Source: Thalassorhabdus alkalitolerans | GTDB lineage: Bacteria; Bacillota; Bacilli; Bacillales; Marinococcaceae | NCBI RefSeq assembly: GCF_042656585.1 | Contig: NZ_JBHSPG010000009.1 | Strand: one strand, 5' to 3' | DNA: 64,000 nucleotides | Shown: positions 15,872-24,746 of the stretch, piece by piece | How the letters are laid out: each line of letters begins with the position of its first letter | Numbering within the stretch: the first letter of the stretch is position 1 | Position numbers and translations under genes: made by a program | Notes under the pieces: model-generated | What the model saw: the letters and a program-made list of their open reading frames with translations, nothing else | Databases searched by the model: none | What the model was told of the DNA's origin: nothing

Positions 15872-16255
15872 TTAATTTTTCTTTTTGATCTTTCCTGTCC
15901 ATTTTCTGAAGCCTTTTTTCAAGTGGTAAAGGTCCTTCATGTCTCTTTGCTTGCGAATTGTCCGTGCTGCTTGTCTGCTGCGGCTTCCAGACTGACAATA
16001 CAGGTAAACAGGCTGGTCTGTACGAATTTCTGTAATACGGTGCTTTAACTGAGAGAGAGGTATATTTCTAGCCCCAAGAATATGGCCACCGTTATATTCT
16101 TTCGGTTCCCGCACGTCAATCAGCTGAGCTTTACGGTAACCGCTGCGGAATTCTTCCTGATCGAGCTCCGTTAAATATTTAGGGCTGACTAAGCGGCGTC
16201 CCAGCATAAAAGCAAGGATACCTAGTAAAACCCCCCATAAAATCCACGTAATCAT
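15872..16255 (-). CDS. yqhL: YqhL, membrane-anchored rhodanese-domain protein
   Basis: One N-terminal membrane helix (ITWILWGVLLGILAFML), then a single rhodanese domain (about residues 35-120) with the active-site loop CQSGSRSR. Likely carries a persulfide on that cysteine on the cytoplasmic side. The substrate is unknown. Ends with a basic tail. Divergent from lipM, as in B. subtilis. Confidence 0.9.
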   Translation of the reverse strand: MITWILWGVLLGILAFMLGRRLVSPKYLTELDQEEFRSGYRKAQLIDVREPKEYNGGHILGARNIPLSQLKHRITEIRTDQPVYLYCQSGSRSRQAARTIRKQRDMKDLYHLKKGFRKWTGKIKKKN

Positions 16256-16426
16256 TTTTTCACCCCTTTTGCCCTAGACAAGGTTACATGATGTATTATA
16301 ATAAGGATTGTTCCTTTACGCAAAACAAAATTTGCAATTTGTACCACTGATTAAACATTCTTTTGTTTTTTTGGCGCTTTTGATAGACTATGTTTTGCAG
16401 GTTAATTGAAAGGAAGAGGGTATATA

Positions 16427-17260
16427 ATGGAAAAAGAAACATGGTACTTTATAGATTCTGGCAAGCAATCCCCTTCTTATAATATGGCTCTGGACGAAAA
16501 GCTTCTTCAATGGCACAGCAGTGGCAAGATTCCTCCGGTTGTCCGTTTTTATGAATGGGATCCTCCAACGCTATCTGTTGGCTATTTTCAAAAGGTACAT
16601 AAAGAAATTAACCTGGAAGCAGTAAGACATCATAACCTGGGATTGGTTCGCCGTCCTACGGGCGGACGTGGTGTGCTTCATGATAAAGAATTAACATACA
16701 GTGTAATTGTTTCAGAGGAGCATCCTGAAATGCCTGCTACGGTAACTGAAGCCTATCGCGTGATTTCAGAAGGCATTCTTCAAGGATTTAAAAGACTTGG
16801 GCTAGAAGCTTATTTTGCAGTGCCCCGCACAAAAGCAGAAGAAGAGGAATTAAAAAGTCCTCGTTCAGCTGTTTGTTTTGACGCCCCTTCCTGGTACGAG
16901 CTGGTGGTGGAAGGAAGAAAGATTGCCGGAAGCGCCCAAACAAGGCAAAAAGGTGTCATCTTACAGCACGGCTCCATTATTCTGGACTATGATGAAGATA
17001 TGCTTTTCGATGTATTCAATTATCCTAGCGAGCGTGTAAGAGAGCGTATGCAAAAGGCGTTTAAGAAAAAGGCAGTAGCAATCAACGAACTAAAAGATGA
17101 ACCTGTTACCCTGGAGGAAGTTAGCAAGGCCTTTAAATATGGCTTTGAAAAAGGCTTACAAATCAACCTAGAGCCTTATAAATTAAGCAGTGAAGAGCAT
17201 CAGGAAGTATTAGAGCTTGCAGAGAAATATAAATCAGATGATTGGACATTTCGTAAATAA
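16427..17260 (+). CDS. lipM: Octanoyl transferase LipM
   Basis: Octanoyl-ACP:GcvH octanoyltransferase, first step of lipoate assembly in Bacillus. The catalytic cysteine is C150 in SAVCFDAPS, the same position as in B. subtilis LipM, and RRPTGGRGVLHD is the substrate loop. ATG 16427 is used (AAAGGAAGAGG site 7 nt upstream) instead of an upstream TTG at 16406. Its product feeds both the neighbouring glycine cleavage system and, via LipL, the E2 of the bkd complex in this window. Confidence 0.95.
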   Translation: MEKETWYFIDSGKQSPSYNMALDEKLLQWHSSGKIPPVVRFYEWDPPTLSVGYFQKVHKEINLEAVRHHNLGLVRRPTGGRGVLHDKELTYSVIVSEEHPEMPATVTEAYRVISEGILQGFKRLGLEAYFAVPRTKAEEEELKSPRSAVCFDAPSWYELVVEGRKIAGSAQTRQKGVILQHGSIILDYDEDMLFDVFNYPSERVRERMQKAFKKKAVAINELKDEPVTLEEVSKAFKYGFEKGLQINLEPYKLSSEEHQEVLELAEKYKSDDWTFRK

Positions 17261-17261
17261 A

Positions 17262-17300
17262 AAGAAATGGAGGCTTCTTTTTAAGCCTCTCTTTCTTTTC
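17262..17300. terminator. Terminator between lipM and dat
   Basis: GAGGCTT (17270-17276) and AAGCCTC (17283-17289) with A-rich left and T-rich right flanks; convergent genes share it. Confidence 0.85.
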
Positions 17301-17304
17301 CCAT

Positions 17305-18138
17305 TTATAAGTTTGTTGTCCGGTAAAATGCTTCTTGAAGCGTTTTGGCGACCGGGCCGACAAGGTAGGAACTTTCAATCGTTCCCTGAATTTTACTGAC
17401 CGGTGTAACTTCGGCACTTGTGCTAGTGATAAATACCTCATCAGCCTGTTCGATATCATCGAGGGAAAAAGCTTCTTCAATAACATTATATTTAAGGTCT
17501 CCAGCCAGGCTGATGACAACCTGGCGTGTGATGCCATTTAAAATAAAGTTATTTGCTGGATGAGTGTAAATATTTTTGTTTTTTACCATAAAGATATTGC
17601 TCGAAGAGCCTTCAGTCACGACATCACCGCGGTGCTGCAGTGCTTCCTCACAGTTGTGATCAGCAGCTTTTCTTTTGGCCATGATATTGCCCAGGAGATT
17701 GAGGGTTTTGATATCGCAGCGCAGCCAGCGGATGTCTTCGGTTGCATATAAAGAGATGCCGTTGTGCTTGTCCCTTGGAAAGGTCATTTCTTTAGTAAAA
17801 CCCGTCAGAAACGACGTCAGATCACGCTCATATAAATGGTTGCGTTCCGCTACACCTCGCGTCATTTGTATGTAGACATACCCATTGTCCAGATTGTTTT
17901 GTTCAATCAGAGAACAAGCCAGGCTTTTAATTTTATCGACAGGAGCAGCCAGGGGCATGTCGATCTTTTGAGCACTTTCTAAAAAACGTTGAAAGTGTTC
18001 ATTTAACGCAAAGGGCCGGCCATTATAAACAGGGATGACTTCGTAGATCCCATCGCCAAAATAGTAGCCCCGGTCGTCAAAAGAGATAGTCGCATCTTGT
18101 CGATGGACAAGTTCATCTTGTATGATTACATAGGTCAT
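17305..18138 (-). CDS. dat: D-amino acid aminotransferase
   Basis: Fold-type IV PLP aminotransferase that makes D-glutamate/D-alanine for the cell wall or degrades D-amino acids. The PLP lysine is K144 in CDIKTLNLLGN. The N-terminus (FDDRGYYFGDGIYEVI) and TEGSSSNIF are characteristic of Dat rather than IlvE. Length of 277 aa is normal. GGAGG site upstream on the minus strand. Confidence 0.93.
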   Translation of the reverse strand: MTYVIIQDELVHRQDATISFDDRGYYFGDGIYEVIPVYNGRPFALNEHFQRFLESAQKIDMPLAAPVDKIKSLACSLIEQNNLDNGYVYIQMTRGVAERNHLYERDLTSFLTGFTKEMTFPRDKHNGISLYATEDIRWLRCDIKTLNLLGNIMAKRKAADHNCEEALQHRGDVVTEGSSSNIFMVKNKNIYTHPANNFILNGITRQVVISLAGDLKYNVIEEAFSLDDIEQADEVFITSTSAEVTPVSKIQGTIESSYLVGPVAKTLQEAFYRTTNL

Positions 18139-18435
18139 ATGAAAACCTCCTTTACAACTTATAGTTTACCATTTTTTTAATAAACAAAAACAATGGATTC
18201 ATTTAAAAAAAATGTGATAGAGCCGGTTTGAATGATGCATACAAGGCTTTGTAAGGACAGCGATTGAATGATGATGTCAGCTTGGCAGCAAACAGCCCGT
18301 ATTTACAGGGCGAAGCTGAAAGAACAGTACTGTAATCATAAATAAAACTTAAAATAAAAAAATGAAATTCCGCGGATTTTGACAATTTCCTCTATGATTC
18401 CTCTTTTTTGCTTTGTTTTTCTCTTTCTTCCCTAG

Positions 18436-18466
18436 TTGACAAAGGTTTCTTTTTTTTGTTTATTTA
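18436..18466 (+). promoter_or_regulatory. Weak candidate nrdJ promoter
   Basis: Perfect TTGACA at 18436-18441; the best -10 is TATTTA at 18461-18466, with a long 19-bp spacer. If right, the first NrdR box overlaps the -10 region. Confidence 0.4.
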
Positions 18467-18512
18467 CCATATATAGTGGGGAATAAGAAAAACTGTACAC
18501 AATATATTGGAA
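18464..18512 (+). promoter_or_regulatory. Pair of NrdR boxes before nrdJ
   Basis: TTACCATATATAGTGG at 18464-18479 and ACACAATATATTGGAA at 18497-18512 both match the known NrdR consensus acaCwAtATaTwGwgt at most positions. They start 33 bp apart, about three helical turns, the spacing known for functional NrdR box pairs. NrdR represses ribonucleotide reductase genes when dATP is high. Confidence 0.85.
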
Positions 18513-18584
18513 TTCGGCTGTTTGTATGGTAAAGTAGGAAAACAGAATTCAATTCCTGAACGAGAGAAAGTAATGGGGAGATTT

Positions 18585-18591
18585 TGTCGAA
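18585..18591 (+). promoter_or_regulatory. Spo0A box upstream of nrdJ
   Basis: TGTCGAA inside TTTTGTCGAATC, 28 bp before the nrdJ start. It is nearly identical to the box at 4771. As a single core match it may be chance, but its position in the leader is notable. Confidence 0.4.
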
Positions 18592-18619
18592 TCCTTAGAA
18601 GGGAAGAGGAGGACTGCAC

Positions 18620-21178
18620 ATGGCAACAACAATGCAGGATGTAAGGAAAATTGATGTAAAGAAATTAAATGAAGACATCGAACAGTTTCCACAAGTACAC
18701 AAGATAACTAATGACATGACGATGACAAAAAAGGGAGTTTCCCGCCTTGTCATGCTAGACAGATATACATTTAAAGATACAGAGAAAAAAACGCTCAAGA
18801 CAGGGGACTTTGTTGTCTTAACCGTGAAAGAAGATCCTAAGTTTCCGGCCAGAGGGTTTGGATTTGTTGAAGAGCTTGATTGGGAAGCCCATAAAGCGAA
18901 GATACAGGTAGACAAAGAATTCCTTGGGGTACTGGACGGGGAAGAGGCGGAGACAGGAATAGTCAGCAGGTCTCTGGATTCTATTGAAAAGCCTTTAGAA
19001 ATATTCTACGAACAAATTGCTAAACGTAATGCTACAGGCCTTGCTTCAGTAGAAACAACAGAAGAAAAGAAAAAGAAATCATTCCAAGACTTTTATAAAC
19101 AGTTAGTTCATATGAATTTTATTCCGGCTGGACGGGTCCTGTATGGAGCTGGGGCAGAAACGGATGTTACTTATTTTAATTGCTATGTTATGCCATTTAT
19201 GGAGGACTCTCGTGAAGGGATATCAGAGCATCGTAAGCAAGTAATGGAGATCATGAGCCGCGGCGGCGGAGTTGGAACGAATGGTTCTACCCTTCGTCCA
19301 AGAAATACACTCGCCCGGGGAGTAAATGGGAAGTCTTCCGGATCTGTATCATGGCTTGATGATATCGCTAAGCTCACTCACTTAGTAGAGCAGGGAGGAT
19401 CAAGACGAGGCGCTCAGATGATCATGCTTTCAGATTGGCATCCTGATATTTTGGAATTCATTATTTCAAAAATGCAAAATCCTCGTATTTTACGTTTCTT
19501 GCTTGAACATACAGAGGATGAGCAGATACAGAGCCTGGTAAAAGAAAAGCTTAAATTTACCCCGCTTACAGAAGTTGAAGATGCGATGTACCAAAGTATT
19601 CTCAATTATAAAAGTATTCCTGGCCAAGGCGGGTTCGATAATAAGGTTATCCAGGAAGCAGAAGAAAAGCTGCATACTGGGGGAACATACAGTGTAAATA
19701 ACCCAGAATTTCTTACGGGTGCAAACATTTCAGTATGCTTGACAAAGGAGTTTATGGAAGCTGTTGAAAGTGACAGCACCTATACCCTGCGCTTTCCTGA
19801 CGTTGAAAACTATAATGAGGAAGAAATGGCGGCTTACAATGAGAACTGGCAAAGCATCGGTGATGTAAGAGAATGGGAAAAAATGGGTCACAACGTAAAG
19901 TCCTACCGCACCATCAAAGCCAGAGAATTATGGAAGCTGATTAACATTTGTGCGACTTACTCAGCTGAGCCGGGAATTTTCTTTATCGATAATGCAAATG
20001 AACAGACAAATGCCCAAAGCTATGGACAGAAAGTTGTGGCGACAAATCCTTGCGGAGAACAGCCCCTTGCCCCTTACTCTGTCTGTAACCTGGCAGCTGT
20101 TAATCTTGCGGAAATGGCAGATAAAGAAAACAGCAAAGTTGACTTTGCCAAGCTTAAAGAAACGGTGGAAACCGGTGTACGAATGCAGGATAACGTCATA
20201 GATGCCACACCTTACTTTCTTGAAGAGAATACTAGGCAGGCAAAGGGAGAAAGACGAATCGGGCTTGGTGTCATGGGTCTTCATGACCTCTTGATCTATG
20301 CGGAGACCGTTTATGGATCAGAAGAAGGAAACCAGCTGATTGATCAGATTTTTGAAACCATTGCTACTACCGCCTATCGTACAAGCATCGAATTAGCAAA
20401 GGAAAAAGGCAGCTTTCCTTACCTTGTTGGTGAAACAGAAGAGCAGACAAAACAATTGCGCACAGCCTTTATCAATACAGGGTACATGAAGAATATGCCT
20501 GAAGATATCAGGCAGGGCGTTCTGGAGCACGGTATACGAAACTCACACCTTCTCACTGTAGCTCCTACAGGAAGCACAGGAACGATGGTAGGAGTAAGCA
20601 CAGGATTAGAGCCTTATTTCTCTTTTAAATATTACCGCAGCGGGCGTCTTGGCAAGTTTATAGAGGTGAATGCGGAGATAGTGCAAGAGTACTTGGATCG
20701 TAATCCTGATGCTGATTCAACTGACCTGCCGGATTTCTTCGTGTCAGCAATGGAGCTTGAGCCTGAAGCTCATGCGGATGTTCAGTGTGTGATCCAAAGG
20801 TGGGTGGACAGTTCTCTTTCTAAAACGGTTAACGCGCCAAGAGGTTACACTGTCGAACAGGTTCAAAAAGTGTATGAAAGACTTTACAAAGGCGGAGCAA
20901 AAGGCGGCACAGTCTATGTAGACGGCAGCCGTGATGCTCAAGTTCTTTCCTTGAAAGCAGAAGAGAATACATTTGACAAAGAGAATGAAAACGAGAAAAA
21001 AGAAAATGAAGGCAAAGTCGTTCTTGTGGATACCATCAAGGACGTGCGTTCAACTACAGTGAACATCGGAAATGAAATAGGAGATACTTGTCCTGTATGC
21101 CGGGAAGGTACCGTTGAGGATGTAGGGGGATGCAACACGTGCACCAACTGTGGAGCGCAACTGAAATGTGGATTGTAA
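18620..21178 (+). CDS. nrdJ: Class II (cobalamin-dependent) ribonucleotide reductase
   Basis: Reduces ribonucleotides to deoxyribonucleotides using adenosylcobalamin, independent of oxygen. Visible are NPCGEQPLAPYSVCNLAAVN (from residue 476), APTGSTGTMVGVSTG (about 648) and a C-terminal zinc-ribbon/redox tail (CPVC, CNTCTNCG) typical of NrdJ. An N-terminal extension of about 150 aa precedes the core. 852 aa is normal. Regulated by NrdR boxes upstream. B. subtilis lacks this gene at this place, so it is an insertion relative to that map. Needs B12 made or imported elsewhere. Confidence 0.95.
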   Translation: MATTMQDVRKIDVKKLNEDIEQFPQVHKITNDMTMTKKGVSRLVMLDRYTFKDTEKKTLKTGDFVVLTVKEDPKFPARGFGFVEELDWEAHKAKIQVDKEFLGVLDGEEAETGIVSRSLDSIEKPLEIFYEQIAKRNATGLASVETTEEKKKKSFQDFYKQLVHMNFIPAGRVLYGAGAETDVTYFNCYVMPFMEDSREGISEHRKQVMEIMSRGGGVGTNGSTLRPRNTLARGVNGKSSGSVSWLDDIAKLTHLVEQGGSRRGAQMIMLSDWHPDILEFIISKMQNPRILRFLLEHTEDEQIQSLVKEKLKFTPLTEVEDAMYQSILNYKSIPGQGGFDNKVIQEAEEKLHTGGTYSVNNPEFLTGANISVCLTKEFMEAVESDSTYTLRFPDVENYNEEEMAAYNENWQSIGDVREWEKMGHNVKSYRTIKARELWKLINICATYSAEPGIFFIDNANEQTNAQSYGQKVVATNPCGEQPLAPYSVCNLAAVNLAEMADKENSKVDFAKLKETVETGVRMQDNVIDATPYFLEENTRQAKGERRIGLGVMGLHDLLIYAETVYGSEEGNQLIDQIFETIATTAYRTSIELAKEKGSFPYLVGETEEQTKQLRTAFINTGYMKNMPEDIRQGVLEHGIRNSHLLTVAPTGSTGTMVGVSTGLEPYFSFKYYRSGRLGKFIEVNAEIVQEYLDRNPDADSTDLPDFFVSAMELEPEAHADVQCVIQRWVDSSLSKTVNAPRGYTVEQVQKVYERLYKGGAKGGTVYVDGSRDAQVLSLKAEENTFDKENENEKKENEGKVVLVDTIKDVRSTTVNIGNEIGDTCPVCREGTVEDVGGCNTCTNCGAQLKCGL

Positions 21179-21210
21179 GGAAGCTGGGGTGATCCCCGGC
21201 TTCTTTTTTG
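21179..21210 (+). terminator. Terminator after nrdJ
   Basis: GAAGCTGGGG pairs with CCCCGGCTTC around TGAT, then TTTTTT. Confidence 0.9.
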
Positions 21211-21355
21211 GAAAAAATGTTTCCCTTGGGAAACAATAGAACTGCTTCTATTTTCAAGGCTCTGCTTGTATTGTGAAAGAAAAGTAGATGGTGTACAATA
21301 ATCATAGTGCAATTTTTTTTCGCATAACGCCAGGTCGAGCATTGGAGGATATTTT

Positions 21356-21790
21356 ATGCCTACACCAAGTATGGAAGATTACTTAGAAAGAATATACCAG
21401 CTGATCGAGGAAAAAGGATATGCCCGGGTTTCTGATATAGCCGATAACCTGGAAGTACACCCTTCTTCGGTAACGAAAATGGTACAAAAGCTTGATAAAA
21501 AAGAATATTTAATTTATGAAAAGTATAGAGGGCTTGTATTAACCCCAAAAGGAAAAAAAGTAGGCAAGCGTCTGGTGTACCGACACGAGTTATTGGAAGA
21601 TTTTCTCAGGATTATAGGGGTAGAAGGGGAAAATATTTATACTGATGTAGAAGGCATTGAACATCATTTAAGCTGGGATGCTATTGACCGCATCGGTGAC
21701 TTGGTTCAGTATTTTCAAGAGCAGCAGACAAGGATAGAAGCATTAAGGGAAGTCCAGCGCAAGAACGAAATAAGTGAAGAAAACGAGTAA
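21356..21790 (+). CDS. mntR: Manganese-responsive regulator MntR
   Basis: DtxR/MntR-family repressor of manganese uptake. All six metal-site residues of B. subtilis MntR are in place: D8, E11, H77, E99, E102 and H103. N-terminal winged helix (about residues 1-70) followed by the dimerisation domain; no SH3-like domain, as expected for MntR. 144 aa. GGAGG site before ATG 21356. Followed by a terminator. Confidence 0.97.
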   Translation: MPTPSMEDYLERIYQLIEEKGYARVSDIADNLEVHPSSVTKMVQKLDKKEYLIYEKYRGLVLTPKGKKVGKRLVYRHELLEDFLRIIGVEGENIYTDVEGIEHHLSWDAIDRIGDLVQYFQEQQTRIEALREVQRKNEISEENE

Positions 21791-21794
21791 TCTA

Positions 21795-21831
21795 AAGTGA
21801 GCAGCTATATAACCAGGCTGCTCACTTTTTT
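21795..21831 (+). terminator. Terminator after mntR
   Basis: AGTGAGCAGC pairs with GCTGCTCACT, then TTTTTT. Confidence 0.92.
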
Positions 21832-21967
21832 GTTCTGTCAGGGGAGGCTCTAGAGGAAAGCAGGGCAATTTAAAGAGACAAGAAAGGACAAACAGGTAAG
21901 AAATACGATGAATTTCGTACTTCTTCCCCTTACCTTTGCATAGGATTGTTGAGAGGAGGGGGGAAGA

Positions 21968-22855
21968 ATGAATATCGACGGTGTCTTTGCAGGCGGAGGA
22001 GCAAAAGCCTTTGCTTTTATTGGCGCGATCCAGGTTGTTGAAGAACGGGGATATTGTTTTCAGCGGCTTGCCGGCACAAGTGCAGGCGCTATTACAGCCA
22101 GCTTCATTAAAGCAGGTTATACAAGCGAAGAAATTTTACAGCTTCTAAATAGCGTGGACTTGAAGACGTTTTTGGATGAAACCTGGTTACAAAATAAGGT
22201 ACCCTTATGGAAGTGGATATCAGTTTACTGGAAACTCGGCCTATATAAAGGAGACGAATTGGAGAAGTGGATTGATAGATGCTTAGAAGCAAAAGGCATA
22301 AAAACGTTTGGAGACCTGCCGGATGGCAGCTTAAAAATCATTGCCTCTGATCTGACAAAAGGACGCCTGCTGGTTCTGCCGGATGACCTCCCACTTTATG
22401 GAGTTATTCCTGAAACATTTTCAGTAGCTCGTGCAGTGAGGATGAGCTGCAGTCTCCCATACTTTTTTAAACCGGTTAAGCTTTACGGGAAGGGCAGAGA
22501 ACCCAGTATAGTAGTGGACGGAGGGTTACTTAGTAATTTCCCTATCTGGATATTTATAAAAAAAGCAGGAGACAAACCCGTTCGCCCGGTAATAGGGTTT
22601 CAGCTGACACCAAGTCTGGAAGAAATTCGGGAGAAAAAAATCCGCAATGCCTTTGATATGTACCAGTCTCTTTTTGAAACAATGAGAAATGCTCACGACA
22701 TGCGGTATATCACGAAAACTCATGCAAAAAATATTGTTTTCATTCCGGTTCATCAAATAAAGGCTACTGACTTTCACATTGATGAAATTATGAAAAAGAA
22801 ATTAATGGAGGCAGGAAAGATGAAAACGAAATTGTTTCTCAAGGAATGGATATAG
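21968..22855 (+). CDS. yqhO: YqhO, patatin-like phospholipase
   Basis: Patatin-family serine acyl hydrolase. The oxyanion loop GGGAKA, nucleophile elbow GTSAG and the catalytic DGG (VVDGGLLSN) are all present, so the Ser-Asp dyad is intact. Probably cytosolic or membrane-associated; lipid substrate unknown. GAGGAGGGGGG site before ATG 21968. Keeps the B. subtilis neighbourhood mntR-yqhO. Confidence 0.92.
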   Translation: MNIDGVFAGGGAKAFAFIGAIQVVEERGYCFQRLAGTSAGAITASFIKAGYTSEEILQLLNSVDLKTFLDETWLQNKVPLWKWISVYWKLGLYKGDELEKWIDRCLEAKGIKTFGDLPDGSLKIIASDLTKGRLLVLPDDLPLYGVIPETFSVARAVRMSCSLPYFFKPVKLYGKGREPSIVVDGGLLSNFPIWIFIKKAGDKPVRPVIGFQLTPSLEEIREKKIRNAFDMYQSLFETMRNAHDMRYITKTHAKNIVFIPVHQIKATDFHIDEIMKKKLMEAGKMKTKLFLKEWI

Positions 22856-22877
22856 CCCCCTCATCAGTGAGGGGGCT
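22854..22877. terminator. Hairpin between yqhO and the PAP2-like gene
   Basis: AGCCCCCTCA pairs perfectly with TGAGGGGGCT around TCAG and overlaps the yqhO stop. No clear T-run on either side, so termination is inferred from stem strength only. Confidence 0.6.
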
Positions 22878-22894
22878 GGCTGCGTTACTCCATT

Positions 22895-23743
22895 TCAGGA
22901 ATCCATATAAATCTTTCCATCCTGTTCAAATAGGCGGAGACGCACAAAAAGATACGGTGCTATTAAAGTGATCCAAAGCCCTAAAAAAGTAAAATGAAGA
23001 AAGTGGATAAGCACAGTTGGTGAGAGGAAAGTGCCAATGTACACGATTAGAAACAAACCAGTCAATCCAACTATGGCTGCTAGAAACTTCCTGGACCAGT
23101 GAGGAGAAATCAGCATTCTCACTTTAACCTGTTCAAATGAAAAACCAATGCCTGTTCCAAGCAATAGCCCCGCATAGTGAGCAGATTCAGGAAATAAAAG
23201 CAAGAGAGCACATGGCAATACAAGAGAAAAAGAAAAACGGAAAGGATCAGGCATTCCCCCAACCCAATCAAGAGACCGATAAGCGGCGTAGACAATAAAG
23301 GAACCAATCAAGACAGCACCGAGTACGTCAAAAAGCAGGTGTGCTCCCGTGTATAAGGTGACAAAAGAGATGATGCCTATCATAAGGACTGCCAGCAGAG
23401 AAAACGAGCGCCTGGCGACTTCTGGAATAAGATACCCCCAAAATGTCGTAGCAGCCTGAACAGGCCCGCTTGGAAACGTGGAAAGCCCGTTCCCTTGAAT
23501 TCCAGCGGCAGGACGGTCGATTATAATAATCTGGTTAAGAAACACATGCAAGTACATGGAAAAAGAATACACGTAAAGCAGCCGAAACCCCAGGTGTTTA
23601 TCAAACATCCAGAATATAAGCGGTATGATTAATACGTAAAACCATTCACTTGCCAGTAAAGATATTACAGATGTCAACCAGTCAAAGACTGGATTTTGCA
23701 ATTGCTGAAACCATTCTGATACCGTTGCTTCTACCTGTAGCAT
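22895..23743 (-). CDS. Degenerate PAP2-family membrane protein
   Basis: Polytopic membrane protein with the PAP2 phosphatase fold. All three phosphatase motifs are altered. Motif 1 K-x6-RP reads N-QIIIID-RP. Motif 2 PSGH reads PSGP, because the codon is CCT rather than CAT/CAC. Motif 3 S-R-x5-H-x3-D keeps H and D (TGAHLLFD) but lacks SR. It may be a non-catalytic relative. Start ATG 23743 has a GGAGGAG site. It is not part of the B. subtilis order between yqhO and yqhP as I know it. Confidence 0.75.
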   Translation of the reverse strand: MLQVEATVSEWFQQLQNPVFDWLTSVISLLASEWFYVLIIPLIFWMFDKHLGFRLLYVYSFSMYLHVFLNQIIIIDRPAAGIQGNGLSTFPSGPVQAATTFWGYLIPEVARRSFSLLAVLMIGIISFVTLYTGAHLLFDVLGAVLIGSFIVYAAYRSLDWVGGMPDPFRFSFSLVLPCALLLLFPESAHYAGLLLGTGIGFSFEQVKVRMLISPHWSRKFLAAIVGLTGLFLIVYIGTFLSPTVLIHFLHFTFLGLWITLIAPYLFVRLRLFEQDGKIYMDS

Positions 23744-23833
23744 GCCGACTCCTCCTCCCCGACACAAGTACAATTCTTACTTTTTCTAAGACGCTTTGGA
23801 TATATTAACTATTTTGCAAAACCATAAACATAA

Positions 23834-23880
23834 GAAAAAAGAATCGGGCACTTTGTTAAAAGAGTGCCCGATTCTTTTTT
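23834..23880. terminator. Terminator of yqhP
   Basis: AAAAAAGAATCGGGCACT pairs with AGTGCCCGATTCTTTTTT; very strong, lies 3' of minus-strand yqhP. Confidence 0.92.
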
Positions 23881-24251
23881 CTGTTCTTTTTCCCCTCAAT
23901 CACCTTTAAGTTATGGTCATTTCGCCGTTTGTTTACCGCACGGGCAGGTCGTTTTTTTTGCGATTTTTGTTTAATGGGTGTAGGGCGGTTATTAGGAGCC
24001 CCTTTGCCTTTTGCACCAGCTGCTGATTTACCGCCGTACGCGCTGGGTCGGGCTTGAGCTTGATATTGATTCATGCTCATCCGTTTAAGGATGACTCTGG
24101 TAAATAGGAAGTAGATACCCACTGCTACGGCTGCACCAACGAGGAGGTAGGTAAGTAAGCCTAAAGGATTAGTGATAAGTTGATAACCAAGACCCAGGGC
24201 AGCGAGACCAAAGATAACAATTAAGACAGGATGGGCAGTAAGTCTGGACAC
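23856..24251 (-). CDS. yqhP: YqhP, SA1362-family membrane protein
   Basis: Two N-terminal membrane helices (LIVIFGLAALGLGYQLI and LLTYLLVGAAVAVGIYFLF), then a very basic, disordered C-terminal half rich in Lys/Arg/Asn/Pro. Matches the YqhP family; function unknown. The start is GTG at 24251, 5 nt after a GGAGGTGAT site. The 3' end overlaps the terminator stem. Confidence 0.85.
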   Translation of the reverse strand: MSRLTAHPVLIVIFGLAALGLGYQLITNPLGLLTYLLVGAAVAVGIYFLFTRVILKRMSMNQYQAQARPSAYGGKSAAGAKGKGAPNNRPTPIKQKSQKKRPARAVNKRRNDHNLKVIEGKKNRKKNRALF

Positions 24252-24746
24252 CTTTCATCACCTCCGGAAATATTAATACTGCTAGCGGTAATTTTTGGAA
24301 GCAGGAAACCTCTTGTATTTATATAATGGAGACAGTGTAAGGAAAATATTCACATGTTATAAAGAACATCAAAGTTTACATTTCTATTCTTAAACTGATT
24401 CTTATATTTCACTTCCCGTTTTGCCTGAAAATTAAAAGAAGAACTTATGAAAAATAGTGGGTTAAAGGAAATAAATCAACATTAAGTACATATACAACTG
24501 GAAAAAAGTTTGAAGGGAAGTTCTTATAGTTTATATTCTACATCATTAATTCTGATTCCTCTATATTAATAAGCGGCATTACCTATGTTTCTATTGCTTT
24601 GATATACAGGGAGCAAAATATAATGAACCTTACAAATTATCTTTCCCTATTCTCATGAAAATACACCATTAATTCCTTTTACATTCCTGCTCTTTTTAGA
24701 ATGAAAGAATGAACTGTAAGCAATACTACAGGGAGAGGTGATAGAA
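24252..24746. other. 495-bp AT-rich intergenic region
   Basis: Conspicuously AT-rich, with no ORF, repeat or strong hairpin. TATAAT-like strings occur, but none has a fitting -35. I see nothing definite in it beyond the presumed promoters of yqhP and yqhR. Confidence 0.5.

Larger units (their letters stand above)
18139..18619. other. 481-bp divergent regulatory region of dat and nrdJ
   Basis: No gene. The right part holds a TTGACA at 18436, two NrdR boxes and a Spo0A box before nrdJ. The left part contains a two-part hairpin at 18278-18318 (CAGCTT/AAGCTG outside, GCCC/GGGC inside) with no T-run. No cobalamin-riboswitch B12 box is seen. Confidence 0.6.

Noticed and set aside
18139..18619. Cobalamin riboswitch before the B12-dependent nrdJ
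   Set aside because: No B12-box sequence or matching architecture; the visible control sites are NrdR boxes.
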